From assembly GCF_003063375.1 (NCBI RefSeq), contig NZ_NERY01000001.1:124001-188000 (forward strand): a stretch of 64,000 nt of DNA, written 5' to 3'. The position numbers and the translations under genes were made by a program. Under the pieces are notes generated by a model. It was not told the DNA's origin, did no database searches, and was given only the letters and a program-made list of their open reading frames with translations. Source of the stretch: Limnohabitans sp. MMS-10A-178. Its GTDB lineage: Bacteria; Pseudomonadota; Gammaproteobacteria; Burkholderiales; Burkholderiaceae_C. Each line of letters opens with the position of its first letter. Positions within the stretch are counted from its first letter, which is position 1. Below are positions 18,718 to 27,888 of the stretch, piece after piece.

Positions 18718-19635
18718 ATGAGACACATTAATTTCGATTTACAACAACTTCAGGCTTTTATTGCAATCGCTGAACGCGGAAGTTTCAGAGCAGCGGCTGA
18801 GCACATCCACTTGTCACCGCCCGCCCTGAGTCGGCGCATTGAAAAACTGGAATCCATCATTGGAACTCGGCTTTTCAACCGGACAACGCGTGAAGTTGAA
18901 TTGACCAGCATCGGCCGAATTTTTCTAGAAAGAGCCCGCTCCACCATTGATGATTTGGAGTCCGCCATTCTGGGTATATCTGACATTGCAGCCACACGAA
19001 GTGGCCGGGTGACTGTGGCCTGCGTGCCCTCTGCTGCTGTGTATTTTTTGCCAAAGGTGATCAGCAGTTTTTCTGCCAAATACCCCTCTATTCGAATTCG
19101 CGTCATTGATGAATCTATGAATCAAACCATGCAGAGTGTGCTAACGGGTGAGTCTGATTTTGGCATTGGCTTTATGAACAACCTTATGCCTGAAATCAGT
19201 TTTCAAGGTATTCACGACGATCCATTTGTCATCGCAGTCAGGCGCGATCACCCTCTGGCGCATCTCAAAAGTGTGAAGTGGTCTCAAATTGAAAATGAAA
19301 GACTCATCTCTGTTGCGCGAAGCAGTGGCAATCGTCAATTGTTAGACGATGTGATGAGCAAACTTGGTTTGATACCCAACTATGCATTTGAGGTGAGCCA
19401 TATCGGCACACTATTAGGCATGGTGGAAGCAGGATTGGGCATCGCCGCAGTTCCCCGAACTGCGTTGCCTGTCAATCACCCTGTGGTGGTTGGCTTGCCC
19501 CTTAAAAATCCAAGCATCTCACGCAGCCTCGGCTTGTTAAGCAAGCAAGGCACAACACTTAGGCCGGCTGCAGCCATGTTTCACGAATATTTGTTTGGCG
19601 CGCTGACAAAGCGCAAATTCACAAAATCGCTTTGA
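18718..19635 (+). CDS. LysR-family transcriptional regulator, probably of the tricarboxylate cluster
   Basis: A 305-residue regulator with the N-terminal winged helix-turn-helix (about 1-60: QLQAFIAIAERGSFRAAAE, LSRRIEKLE) and a C-terminal inducer-binding domain. LysR proteins usually control the gene facing them, so the Bug-prpF-tcuA-tcuB operon is the likely target and a tricarboxylate the likely inducer. Two sampled 60-base lines are only 38 and 42 percent G+C, below neighbouring housekeeping genes, a possible sign of transfer. Confidence 0.93.
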   Translation: MRHINFDLQQLQAFIAIAERGSFRAAAEHIHLSPPALSRRIEKLESIIGTRLFNRTTREVELTSIGRIFLERARSTIDDLESAILGISDIAATRSGRVTVACVPSAAVYFLPKVISSFSAKYPSIRIRVIDESMNQTMQSVLTGESDFGIGFMNNLMPEISFQGIHDDPFVIAVRRDHPLAHLKSVKWSQIENERLISVARSSGNRQLLDDVMSKLGLIPNYAFEVSHIGTLLGMVEAGLGIAAVPRTALPVNHPVVVGLPLKNPSISRSLGLLSKQGTTLRPAAAMFHEYLFGALTKRKFTKSL

Positions 19636-19739
19636 CTGGCGCTGAATCAGGCACGCCCAACTTGCGCAACATCCAGCCCATGGGGCAGAGTACTTGACAG
19701 TTTTGCCACCCAAAGAAGCCTTGCAATGAGTTCTTATAC

Positions 19740-20231
19740 TTAAAACGGAATGTCGTCGTCCATGTCGTCAAAACCACTTGCAGGCTTGGCGGCGGGTTTG
19801 CCGGCAGGCGCACTGGCCGCGGGGCGAGGCGCTGCAGCGGGGCGGCGTGCTGGTGCACCACCCTCTTCATCTCCGCCACTGGGGCCGCCCATGCCTTCAC
19901 GGCCACCCAACAATTGCATTTCGGTGGCAATGATGTCGACCGTGTTTTTCTCAACGCCGGCCTGGTCGGTGTATTTGCCGTATTTCAGACGGCCTTCAAT
20001 GTAAATGGGGCGACCTTTTTTGACATACTCGCCAGCAATTTCGGCCAAACGGTCGTAAAAAGTAACGCGGTGCCACTGCGTGTCCTCGACAGTTTCGCCA
20101 GACGTGCGGTCTTTGCGGCGGCTGGTGGTGGCAATGCTGATATTGGCCACGGCCTGACCGGAGGGCAGGTAGCGAATTTCGGGGTCACGGCCGCAGTTGC
20201 CGATCAGAATGACTTTGTTGACGGATGCCAT
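19740..20231 (-). CDS. ssb: Single-stranded DNA-binding protein
   Basis: Coats single-stranded DNA in replication and repair. The start MASVNKVILIGNCGRDPEIR at 20231 is the usual SSB N-terminus; an in-frame ATG 39 bp upstream is less likely. The OB fold covers about 1-110, followed by a Gly/Pro/Ala-rich linker and the acidic tip DDMDDDIPF that recruits partner proteins. It follows an MFS gene, which with uvrA forms a frequent Burkholderiales neighbourhood. Confidence 0.97.
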   Translation of the reverse strand: MASVNKVILIGNCGRDPEIRYLPSGQAVANISIATTSRRKDRTSGETVEDTQWHRVTFYDRLAEIAGEYVKKGRPIYIEGRLKYGKYTDQAGVEKNTVDIIATEMQLLGGREGMGGPSGGDEEGGAPARRPAAAPRPAASAPAGKPAAKPASGFDDMDDDIPF

Positions 20232-20279
20232 GTTTGTTTCCTTGAAATCTCTTGCGATGAACAGCTGCAATTATGCTTG

Positions 20280-21524
20280 TTAGCGGGTGGGTGCTTCAAT
20301 GGGTTCCATGAACCATGCAACCAAAAGCCAGACCAGCGTAGCCAGGCCACAAACCCCAAATAAAACCTGCGCACCCCCTGATTTCATGAGGGCGCCGCCC
20401 ACCGCACCGCCCACAAAGAAGCCCAGCGACTGCAAGGTATTGTAAAAACCCATGGCCATGCCACGCGCATGCGGAGGCGCAGCGCGGGAAGCAATACTTG
20501 GCTGACAGGCTTCCAAGATGTTGGAAGCAGAAAAGAAAACACACAAGATTGCGGCAATGCACCACAAGTTGGGCGTTCCACCAGCCACCAAGGCCAAGCT
20601 GAACAAGACCAGCGCAATGACAATTGCAGAGCCTAGGAATACGGCGCGCAGATAGCCTTTTCTTTCAAGCGGAAAGAGCGTTTTGCCCATGACCAAAAAC
20701 CCAAACAACACGGCTGGCAGATAGATCCACCAATGGTGCTCTTTGGGCAAGCCAGCATCCACCATCATTTGCGGCACAGCCACCCACATGGCCAAAAGGA
20801 CGCCATGCAGCACAAACACGCCCAAGTTGTTGCGCAGAGAAGGGATGTGCGTCAGAACTTCCTTCAAACTGCCTTTGGGCACCGCTGTTTTCTGGGTCGG
20901 CTCGGGGGGCACGCCCCAAAGCACCACGGCCACACCGCCGAAAGCCAGAATGCCTGTGAGCACGAACAAGCCCGGCAAACCCGCAATGGCATTGAGGGCA
21001 GGGGCCAAAATCAAGGACAACGCAAACATCAGGCCAATGCTGGCCCCCACCAAGGCCATGGCCTTGGTTCTAACCAGGTCACGGGTTTGATCGGCCAACA
21101 AAGCGGTGACAACCGCAGAGACGGCGCCCGCCCCCTGCAAAGCTCGCCCTATGAGCACGCCATACAGACTGTCTGCGGCGGCTGCCCAAAAGCTGCCCAC
21201 CGCCAGAATCAGCAAGCCAAACACAATCACTTTTTTGCGCCCCAGCTTGTCGGAAGCGGCGCCAAACGCTAACTGCAGTGCGCCTTGAGTGAGGCCGTAA
21301 ATTCCCATGGCCAAGCCCACAAGGGCAGGATCGTCGCCCCCAGGGTAATTTGCAGCCTCCAAAGCAAATACGGGCAACACCAAGAACAAACCCAACATGC
21401 GCAAGCCATAAATGGCCGCAAGAGAGATGCTGGAACGCTTTTCCAAGGATGTCATGAGCGAGGCATTTAAGGCCTCTGGGGGCTCAGAAGGCGAAATAGG
21501 GCTGGGGTTGGGTGATGCGTTCAT
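20280..21524 (-). CDS. MFS transporter
   Basis: A 414-residue major facilitator protein of 12 helices, with the helix 2-3 motif GAASDKLGRKK and a proline/serine-rich cytoplasmic N-terminus of about 30 residues. Genes of this type often sit between uvrA and ssb in Burkholderiales; the substrate is unknown. A 48-bp spacer (20232-20279) separates it from ssb, so co-transcription is plausible. Its upstream spacer contains the large snapback palindrome. Confidence 0.92.
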   Translation of the reverse strand: MNASPNPSPISPSEPPEALNASLMTSLEKRSSISLAAIYGLRMLGLFLVLPVFALEAANYPGGDDPALVGLAMGIYGLTQGALQLAFGAASDKLGRKKVIVFGLLILAVGSFWAAAADSLYGVLIGRALQGAGAVSAVVTALLADQTRDLVRTKAMALVGASIGLMFALSLILAPALNAIAGLPGLFVLTGILAFGGVAVVLWGVPPEPTQKTAVPKGSLKEVLTHIPSLRNNLGVFVLHGVLLAMWVAVPQMMVDAGLPKEHHWWIYLPAVLFGFLVMGKTLFPLERKGYLRAVFLGSAIVIALVLFSLALVAGGTPNLWCIAAILCVFFSASNILEACQPSIASRAAPPHARGMAMGFYNTLQSLGFFVGGAVGGALMKSGGAQVLFGVCGLATLVWLLVAWFMEPIEAPTR

Positions 21525-21588
21525 AGGAATAGGGATCTATTGTCCCTGATTCAGTAAGGTATCTCAAACGCCTATTTTCTCCGGTGGG

Positions 21589-21668
21589 GTTGGGCAGAAA
21601 GGCTGAAGGCGGCTTTCTCATACTGGCTACCAGAAATCGTTCAGCCGCCTTCAGCCTTTCTACCCAAC
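21589..21668. repeat. 80-bp snapback palindrome (26-bp arms, one mismatch)
   Basis: The left arm 21589-21614 and right arm 21643-21668 are reverse complements at 25 of 26 positions (core GAAAGGCTGAAGGCGGCT). The 28-nt loop contains a nested CTGG-CTA-CCAG hairpin (21623-21633). A further GGGCT-GATA-AGCCC hairpin follows at 21674-21687. It lies between divergent genes, so it is not a shared terminator, and no T-run follows on either strand. I found no second copy in the window. Confidence 0.85.
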
Positions 21669-21763
21669 TTCTAGGGCTGATAAGCCCAAAGCCGCCAACA
21701 GACTTTCATTTTTAACGTTAATATTCGTCCGTTCAGATTTTTAGCAACTTCTTTGGAGATTTT

Positions 21764-22072
21764 ATGAAACAAACTAACCGCCGCGTTTTCATGATGCAAG
21801 TGGCATTGGGTGGTACAGCCTTGGCTGCACAACAAGCCATGGCCCAAGCCATGGTGAACGAAAAAGACCCGCAGGCTGCTGCATTGGGTTATGCCGCCGA
21901 CACCACCAAAGTTGACGCGAAAAAATTCCCCAAGCACGCCGCCTCACAAAAATGCAACAACTGCGCTTTGTACCAAGCCAAGGCCACCGATCCTGCTGGC
22001 GGTTGCCCCTTGTTTGCTGGCAAGCAAGTCCACGGTAATGGCTGGTGCTCAGCTTGGGCCAAGAAAGCCTAA
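21764..22072 (+). CDS. High-potential iron-sulfur protein (HiPIP)
   Basis: A small periplasmic [4Fe-4S] electron carrier. The 102-residue precursor has a Tat signal (TNRRVFMMQVALGG) with likely cleavage after AMA near residue 27. The four cluster ligands are C64, C67, C81 and C95 (KCNNC, GGCPLF, GWCSAW), the HiPIP spacing. HiPIPs carry electrons to oxidases or photosynthetic reaction centres; no such partner is in the window. It has its own terminator at 22101-22126. Confidence 0.95.
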   Translation: MKQTNRRVFMMQVALGGTALAAQQAMAQAMVNEKDPQAAALGYAADTTKVDAKKFPKHAASQKCNNCALYQAKATDPAGGCPLFAGKQVHGNGWCSAWAKKA

Positions 22073-22100
22073 GTTCAGGCTTTTTCAAAGCACCCCTCTA

Positions 22101-22126
22101 AAAGCCAGCACTCGCTGGCTTTTTTT
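22101..22126 (+). terminator. Rho-independent terminator after the HiPIP gene
   Basis: AAAGCCAGC (22101-22109) pairs with GCTGGCTTT (22114-22122) around ACTC, with T residues continuing to 22126. Confidence 0.93.
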
Positions 22127-22205
22127 CATTTCAACCACCCTCTCAGTGGTTCTGTTGAACCAGGGCAGCAGACAGAGGGCCCTTCTTTAGCGATAATCGA
22201 GGGTT

Positions 22206-25200
22206 TTGTCTGGCACCTCGATTTTGAACGCTCCCAACGCCCCCGCAAGTCTCACTGAACTGGAAACGGCCAGGGAAAAAGTTCGTCTGCTGGAGGCTGC
22301 TCTTCAAGCTGCGCGCTTAGAAGCCGGTATGCCAAACACCCAAGACGCCAAGGATGGCGCCTACTTGGCCAGCGCGCTTCGCCAAACGCACATCAGCGTT
22401 CGCGGGGCCCGCACGCACAACCTCAAAAACATCGACCTCGACATTCCGCGCAACCAACTGGTGGTGATCACCGGCTTGAGCGGTTCCGGCAAATCGAGTT
22501 TGGCCTTCGACACTTTGTACGCCGAAGGTCAGCGCCGCTATGTTGAAAGCTTGTCGGCCTATGCACGCCAGTTTTTGCAGTTGATGGACAAGCCCGATGT
22601 CGATTTGATTGAGGGCCTGTCGCCCGCCATCTCCATTGAGCAAAAAGCCACCAGCCACAACCCCCGCTCTACCGTGGGTACCGTGACAGAAATTCACGAC
22701 TATCTGCGCTTGTTGTTTGCACGCGCAGGCACCCCTTACTGCCCGGACCACAACCTGGCACTGCAAGCGCAAACCGTGAGCCAAATGGTCGATGCTGTTT
22801 TAGATTTGCCAGAAGACACGCGCCTCATGATCGTGGCGCCCATTGCACGCGAACGCAAGGGCGAGTTTGAAAAAGTCTTTGAACAAATGCAGGCGCTCGG
22901 GTATGTGCGCTTTCGCATCAATGGTGAAACCTTTGAAGTGGAAGATTTGCCCACCCTCAAGAAAACAGAAAAGCACAACATCGATGTGGTGGTCGACCGT
23001 CTCAAAATTCGCCATGAAGCCGAGGCCCCTGCGCGCGATGCACTACGCCAGCGTATTGCCGAAAGTTTCGAAGCTGCTTTGCGCTTGGCCGAACAACGCG
23101 CTGTGGCCGTTGAAATGGACTCGGGCCATGAGCACATGTTCAACGCCAAATTTGCGTGTCCCGTGTGCCATTACTCAATTGCAGAGCTTGAACCGCGACT
23201 GTTCTCTTTCAACTCACCTATGGGAGCGTGCACCACGTGCGATGGCTTGGGCACCACTGAGGTGTTTGACATCGACCGCGTGGTGGCTTTTCCTTCTTTG
23301 AGTTTGGCCAGTGGCGCCATCAAGGGCTGGGATCGTCGCAATGGTTTTTATTTCAGCATGCTCGAAAGCTTGGCCAAGCATTACGCGTTTGATGTGGAAG
23401 CGCCTTTTGAATCACTGCCAGAAGCCGTACGCCAAAGTATTTTATGGGGCTCAGGCGAAGAAGACATCAAGTTCAGTTACATCATGGAGTCTGGTGCTTC
23501 AAAGGGCAAAAAGGTTTCCAAAAAACACCCCTTTGAAGGGATCATTCCCAACCTCACACGGCGCTACAAAGAAACCGACTCTAGCGTGGTGCGCGAGGAC
23601 CTTGCACGCATGCGCAGTCACCATGCTTGCTCCGATTGCAAGGGCACGCGTTTGCGGCGCGAGGCACGCCATGTGCGGGTAGGTGAGGGCCCACAAGCGC
23701 GCGCTATTTATGAAGTCAATCATGTCACTTTGGGTGAAGCCCAAAGCTACTTTCAAAGCTTGAAACTGCATGGCGCGAAGGCCGAAATTGCCGACAAAGT
23801 GGTGCGCGAGATTGGCTCTCGCTTGAAGTTTTTGAACGATGTGGGCTTGAACTATTTAAGCCTCGATCGCAGCGCAGACACCTTGTCGGGCGGCGAAGCA
23901 CAGCGCATTCGCTTGGCCAGCCAAATTGGCTCAGGTCTCACGGGTGTGATGTATGTCTTGGACGAACCCAGTATCGGTTTGCACCAACGCGACAACGATC
24001 GCCTGATAGGCACGCTCAAACATTTGCGCGACATTGGCAACAGCGTGTTGGTGGTGGAGCACGACGAAGACATGATTCGCGTTGCCGACCATGTGATCGA
24101 CATGGGCCCAGGTGCCGGCGTGCATGGAGGCCGCGTGATGGCACAAGGCACTTGCGAAGACATTTTGCAAGCACCCAGTTCTTTGACAGGCCAATATTTG
24201 TCGGGTCGCAAAGCCATCGAAGTGCCTGCCAAGCGCCATGCACCTGGCAAAGACTTTATTGAAATTGTGGGCGCCACAGGTCACAACTTGAAAAATGTGC
24301 GGGCCGCATTTCCTGTGGGCCTGCTCACCTGCGTGACGGGTGTTTCGGGTTCAGGCAAATCCACCTTGGTGAACGAAACTTTGTACACCGCTGCGGCGCG
24401 CAGCATTCATCGCGCGCACGACGAGCCTGCCGCCCACGAAGATATTTTGGGGCTCTACCACTTCGACAAAGTGATCAACGTCGATCAGTCGCCCATTGGC
24501 CGCACACCGCGCAGCAACCCCGCCACTTACACGGGCTTGTTCACGCACATTCGCGACCTCATGACCGAAGTGCCCGCTGCTCGTGAGCGTGGTTATGGCC
24601 CTGGCCGCTTCAGCTTCAATGTCAATGCTTCAAATGGTGGAGGGCGTTGTGAAGCTTGCCAAGGCGACGGCATGGTGAAAGTGGAAATGCACTTCTTACC
24701 CGATGTGTATGTGCCTTGCGATGTGTGCCACGGACAACGTTACAACCGCGAAACATTGGAAATTTTGTACAAGGGCAAAAACATTGCCCAAGTGCTCGAC
24801 ATGACCGTTGAGGCGGCCCACGAATTTTTCAATGCTGTGCCCGCCATAGCGCGCAAATTGCAAACGCTGCTCGATGTAGGCTTGAGCTACATCCGTTTGG
24901 GGCAGGCGGCCACCACTTTGTCTGGCGGTGAAGCACAACGCGTGAAGTTGGCCTTGGAATTATCCAAGCGCGATACAGGCCGCACCTTGTACATTCTGGA
25001 CGAACCCACCACCGGCTTGCACTTTGCCGACATTGCACTGCTGCTCAAAGTGTTGCACCAACTGCGCGATGCGGGCAACACCATTGTGGTCATTGAGCAC
25101 AACTTGGATGTGATCAAAACCGCCGACTGGTTGATTGACATGGGGCCAGAAGGCGGCTCGGGTGGTGGCACTGTAGTAGGCGTGGGCACACCCGAAACCT

Positions 25201-25259
25201 TGGCTGAAAATCCCAATAGTTTCACTGGCCGTTATTTGAAACGGCTGTTAGAAAAATAA
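22206..25259 (+). CDS. uvrA: Excinuclease ABC subunit UvrA
   Basis: The damage-recognition ATPase of nucleotide excision repair. The 1017-residue frame has two ABC modules: the first Walker [10 protein letters not shown] at about 90-98, a second GVSGSGKST, two LSGGEAQR signatures and zinc-finger CxxC pairs (CPVC/CTTC, CEAC/CDVC). The start is uncertain. The frame opens at a TTG at 22206, while an ATG at 22329 would give a usual-length N-terminus. The 41 residues between them look protein-like ([20 protein letters not shown], coiled-coil spacing), so the long form is listed. A GATAAT at 22192-22197 would put a transcription start next to that TTG, which argues for the shorter form. Confidence 0.96.
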   Translation: MSGTSILNAPNAPASLTELETAREKVRLLEAALQAARLEAGMPNTQDAKDGAYLASALRQTHISVRGARTHNLKNIDLDIPRNQLVVITGLSGSGKSSLAFDTLYAEGQRRYVESLSAYARQFLQLMDKPDVDLIEGLSPAISIEQKATSHNPRSTVGTVTEIHDYLRLLFARAGTPYCPDHNLALQAQTVSQMVDAVLDLPEDTRLMIVAPIARERKGEFEKVFEQMQALGYVRFRINGETFEVEDLPTLKKTEKHNIDVVVDRLKIRHEAEAPARDALRQRIAESFEAALRLAEQRAVAVEMDSGHEHMFNAKFACPVCHYSIAELEPRLFSFNSPMGACTTCDGLGTTEVFDIDRVVAFPSLSLASGAIKGWDRRNGFYFSMLESLAKHYAFDVEAPFESLPEAVRQSILWGSGEEDIKFSYIMESGASKGKKVSKKHPFEGIIPNLTRRYKETDSSVVREDLARMRSHHACSDCKGTRLRREARHVRVGEGPQARAIYEVNHVTLGEAQSYFQSLKLHGAKAEIADKVVREIGSRLKFLNDVGLNYLSLDRSADTLSGGEAQRIRLASQIGSGLTGVMYVLDEPSIGLHQRDNDRLIGTLKHLRDIGNSVLVVEHDEDMIRVADHVIDMGPGAGVHGGRVMAQGTCEDILQAPSSLTGQYLSGRKAIEVPAKRHAPGKDFIEIVGATGHNLKNVRAAFPVGLLTCVTGVSGSGKSTLVNETLYTAAARSIHRAHDEPAAHEDILGLYHFDKVINVDQSPIGRTPRSNPATYTGLFTHIRDLMTEVPAARERGYGPGRFSFNVNASNGGGRCEACQGDGMVKVEMHFLPDVYVPCDVCHGQRYNRETLEILYKGKNIAQVLDMTVEAAHEFFNAVPAIARKLQTLLDVGLSYIRLGQAATTLSGGEAQRVKLALELSKRDTGRTLYILDEPTTGLHFADIALLLKVLHQLRDAGNTIVVIEHNLDVIKTADWLIDMGPEGGSGGGTVVGVGTPETLAENPNSFTGRYLKRLLEK

Positions 25260-25260
25260 C

Positions 25261-26103
25261 TCAGCTTGAGGCCGCAGCCTTCAAGACATCGCGTGTGCGA
25301 ATGGCTTCTTTTCGCGCGGCTCGCGCAAAGTCATCGCCCGATGAGGCATACAAAATGGCGCGTGATGAATTGACAATCACGGCACCCGTGGTGGCGCCAT
25401 GGCTTTGGCGATAACCCGCTTTGATGGTGGCCACTGCATCGCCACCTTGCGCACCCACACCTGGAATGAGCAAGGGCAAGGTAGGCGCCAAACTGCGCAC
25501 ACGTTCAATTTCTGCAGGATAAGTGGCACCCACCACCAAACCCAACTGACCATTTAAATTCCAAGGGCCTTGCGCCAACTTGGCCACATGCTCGTACAAC
25601 AAAGGCTGGCCTTCTACAGAAGCCAAGCGCTGATTCTGCAAGTCGTCACCACCGGGATTGGATGTGCGGCACAACAAAAACGCGCCTTTGCCGTGGTATT
25701 TCAAATAGGGCTGCACTGAATCAAACCCCATGAAGGGCGACAAGGTAACGGCGTCTGCACCATAGCGCTCAAAGGCCTCTTTGGCATATTGCTCGGCGGT
25801 GGAGCCAATGTCGCCCCGCTTGGCGTCCAAAATGGTGGGCACATGGGGCGCATTGCGGCGCATGTGCTCCATGAGTTTTTCCAATTGGTCTTCGGCGCGA
25901 TGCGCTGCAAAGTAAGCAATTTGGGGCTTGAAGGAAATGGCCAGGTCGGCTGTGGCATCGACAATCTGCGCACAAAAATCATAGATCTTGCTGGCGTCGC
26001 CCTTCAGGCTCGCGGGAAATTTGCTGGGTTCAGGATCGAGGCCCACACACAACAGAGAGCCGTTTTGGCGCTCTGCACTTTGCAGTTGTTCTAAGAAGGT
26101 CAT
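25261..26103 (-). CDS. pyrF: Orotidine 5'-phosphate decarboxylase (PyrF type 2)
   Basis: Makes UMP from OMP, the last step of pyrimidine synthesis. The 280-residue protein starts near [11 protein letters not shown] and has the active-site [16 protein letters not shown] block with the conserved Lys and Asp. It converges on uvrA with a 1-bp gap and diverges from an EamA transporter. Confidence 0.96.
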   Translation of the reverse strand: MTFLEQLQSAERQNGSLLCVGLDPEPSKFPASLKGDASKIYDFCAQIVDATADLAISFKPQIAYFAAHRAEDQLEKLMEHMRRNAPHVPTILDAKRGDIGSTAEQYAKEAFERYGADAVTLSPFMGFDSVQPYLKYHGKGAFLLCRTSNPGGDDLQNQRLASVEGQPLLYEHVAKLAQGPWNLNGQLGLVVGATYPAEIERVRSLAPTLPLLIPGVGAQGGDAVATIKAGYRQSHGATTGAVIVNSSRAILYASSGDDFARAARKEAIRTRDVLKAAASS

Positions 26104-26179
26104 GTTGTGATTTTAAAGGCTCAAAGCGCAGGACTCAAACTCACAGCCTCTTGCGGCATTTCGCACTAAGATCGACCTC

Positions 26180-27094
26180 ATGCATTCACTCACCACACGC
26201 CAATGGGTTCTCTTGGTGCTTCTGACCTTGGTTTGGGGCCTCAACTGGCCTGTTTTGAAGCTGGGTGTCACGGGTTTTCCGCCTCTGACCTTTCGCATGC
26301 TTTGCTTACTGATAGGCACACCCATCTTGGGCTTGGGCCTTTTGGCCATGAAGGTTCCATTTCGAGTTCCGCGGCAATACTGGCGTGAGTTGTTGGTTTT
26401 GGCCATCTTCAACATGTTCATTTGGCATGCCTTAATCATTTTGGCCGTGCAGTATTTGTCCAGCGGCAGATCGGCCATTTTGGGCTACACCATGCCCATC
26501 TTCTCAGCCCTGATTGGCGCCTTCATTTTTCAAAACCAACTCTCCAAGCGCGCATGGGGTGGGGTGTTTGCAGCAGCCCTGGGGGTTCTGCTGTTGCTTT
26601 GGCATGAGTTGTCCAATCTCTCTGGCAAACCTGTGGGTGTGTTGTTGGCCTTGATCTCTGCCAGCACTTGGGCTTTGGGCACCCAACTGATGCGCCGAAC
26701 CACCATTCCATTGCCAACCCTCACCTTGTCTTTTTGGATGACCGCCATGACCACCCTGGTAATGATGGTCTTGGCATTTGTTTTTGAATCCGACAGGTGG
26801 CAAGAGCCAAGCCCCACACACTGGGCCGCCATTCTCTTCAATGCCTTCTTGGTGTTTGGCTTTGCGCATGCCGCTTGGTTTTATTTGGCCCGTGGCTTGC
26901 CGCCAGTGGCTTCCACATTGAGTGTCATGATGATTCCCATTTTGGGCGTGTTCAGCGGCGCATGGGCCCTGAATGAAATACTTCATTGGCAAGACTGGGC
27001 AGCAATGGCTCTCATGGTTGTATCGATTGCCAGCGTGTTGTGGCCATCACAAACTGCCGGTCTTGCCCAAACTGAAGACGCCAAAAAGGCTTAA
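26180..27094 (+). CDS. EamA-family (DMT) transporter
   Basis: A 304-residue inner-membrane protein with ten predicted helices in two EamA repeats, beginning LTLVWGLNWPVLKLGV. The family exports amino acids or other metabolites; the substrate is unknown. It is the first of three EamA proteins in the window. Its 3' end overlaps the convergent uracil-DNA glycosylase gene by 4 bp. Confidence 0.9.
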   Translation: MHSLTTRQWVLLVLLTLVWGLNWPVLKLGVTGFPPLTFRMLCLLIGTPILGLGLLAMKVPFRVPRQYWRELLVLAIFNMFIWHALIILAVQYLSSGRSAILGYTMPIFSALIGAFIFQNQLSKRAWGGVFAAALGVLLLLWHELSNLSGKPVGVLLALISASTWALGTQLMRRTTIPLPTLTLSFWMTAMTTLVMMVLAFVFESDRWQEPSPTHWAAILFNAFLVFGFAHAAWFYLARGLPPVASTLSVMMIPILGVFSGAWALNEILHWQDWAAMALMVVSIASVLWPSQTAGLAQTEDAKKA

Positions 27095-27885
27095 GAGCTG
27101 CTTGACGACACCAAGCTGGCTGCCATGCACAAATCGGCCCAAGCTTTGGCCTTGTCAGCTTGATTGCGAAGCAAGTAGGCTGGCGGATAAGTGACCACCA
27201 CCGGCACACCCTGAAAGCTTTGCACTTGCGAGCGCAATTTGCCCAAGGGCTCTGCACTTTGCAACAAAGCCAAGGCGGCTGTTCTGCCCATGGCCAAGAT
27301 CACTTTGGGCTGAACCAGTGCCACTTGCCGCGACAAATAATTGGCGCAATGCGACACTTCCAGTTGACTCGCATTGCGACCCGATGGGGTTCGGCACTTC
27401 AATGCATGGGTGAGGTAAACGTCATCGCGTGTGAGGCTCAAGGCCTTCAACATGTTGTCAAGCAATTGGCCTGCGGGCCCGGCAAAACTTCGCCCATTTT
27501 GATCTTCTTCTTCGCCTGGCGCATCGCCCACAATCATCCAATTGGCTGAAGCCAAGCCATCGCCCAAAATTGCTTGCTGGCGAGACTGGCTCAAGCCGCA
27601 GCTTGTGCAGGCGCTAACCGCCGACTGCAATTGGGGCCAATCCATGCTGGCAATGCCAGCTGGCAAATTGGACACATCCACAATGGGCACAGACAACAAT
27701 GGCGGCGCCATACTGATGTCTTTTTGAGGGCTGGCAGCCACTTCCTTCGCAACTTGAGGCACGGCTGGCGCTGTTTTGGGCATCCAAACACGCACACCCA
27801 TTTCCGCCAGCATGGCGCGTTGGCGTTCGTCAAGCTCAAAACGCGTGGCGTTTTCGTTCATTGCAACAGTGGGTTCTTCCATCAT
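27091..27885 (-). CDS. Uracil-DNA glycosylase family 4-like protein, motif-2 His replaced by Pro
   Basis: An Fe-S-type uracil-DNA glycosylase homologue of 264 residues with a variable N-terminal extension of about 80 residues. The four likely cluster ligands are C93, C96, C164 and C180. Motif 1 is GDAPGEEEDQ at 120-129. In motif 2 the usual H-P-A/S is read as P-P-A (TYPPAYLLR, 232-240), with codon CCG at residue 234, two base changes from a His codon. Activity may therefore be altered, though I cannot exclude that this is common in close relatives. It is the third gene of tsaB-rimI-udg, beginning 3 bp after rimI. Confidence 0.88.
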   Translation of the reverse strand: MMEEPTVAMNENATRFELDERQRAMLAEMGVRVWMPKTAPAVPQVAKEVAASPQKDISMAPPLLSVPIVDVSNLPAGIASMDWPQLQSAVSACTSCGLSQSRQQAILGDGLASANWMIVGDAPGEEEDQNGRSFAGPAGQLLDNMLKALSLTRDDVYLTHALKCRTPSGRNASQLEVSHCANYLSRQVALVQPKVILAMGRTAALALLQSAEPLGKLRSQVQSFQGVPVVVTYPPAYLLRNQADKAKAWADLCMAASLVSSSSS

Positions 27886-27888
27886 GGC

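Noticed and set aside
21589..21668. Integron attC site: arms begin GTTGGGC and end ACCCAAC
   Set aside because: attC sites read RYYYAAC first and GTTRRRY last; here the order is reversed. The arms are also too perfectly paired and no integrase or cassettes are near.
22127..22205. LexA/SOS box upstream of uvrA
   Set aside because: CTGT followed at the right spacing by GGCA does not fit CTGT-N8-ACAG, and no better site is seen.
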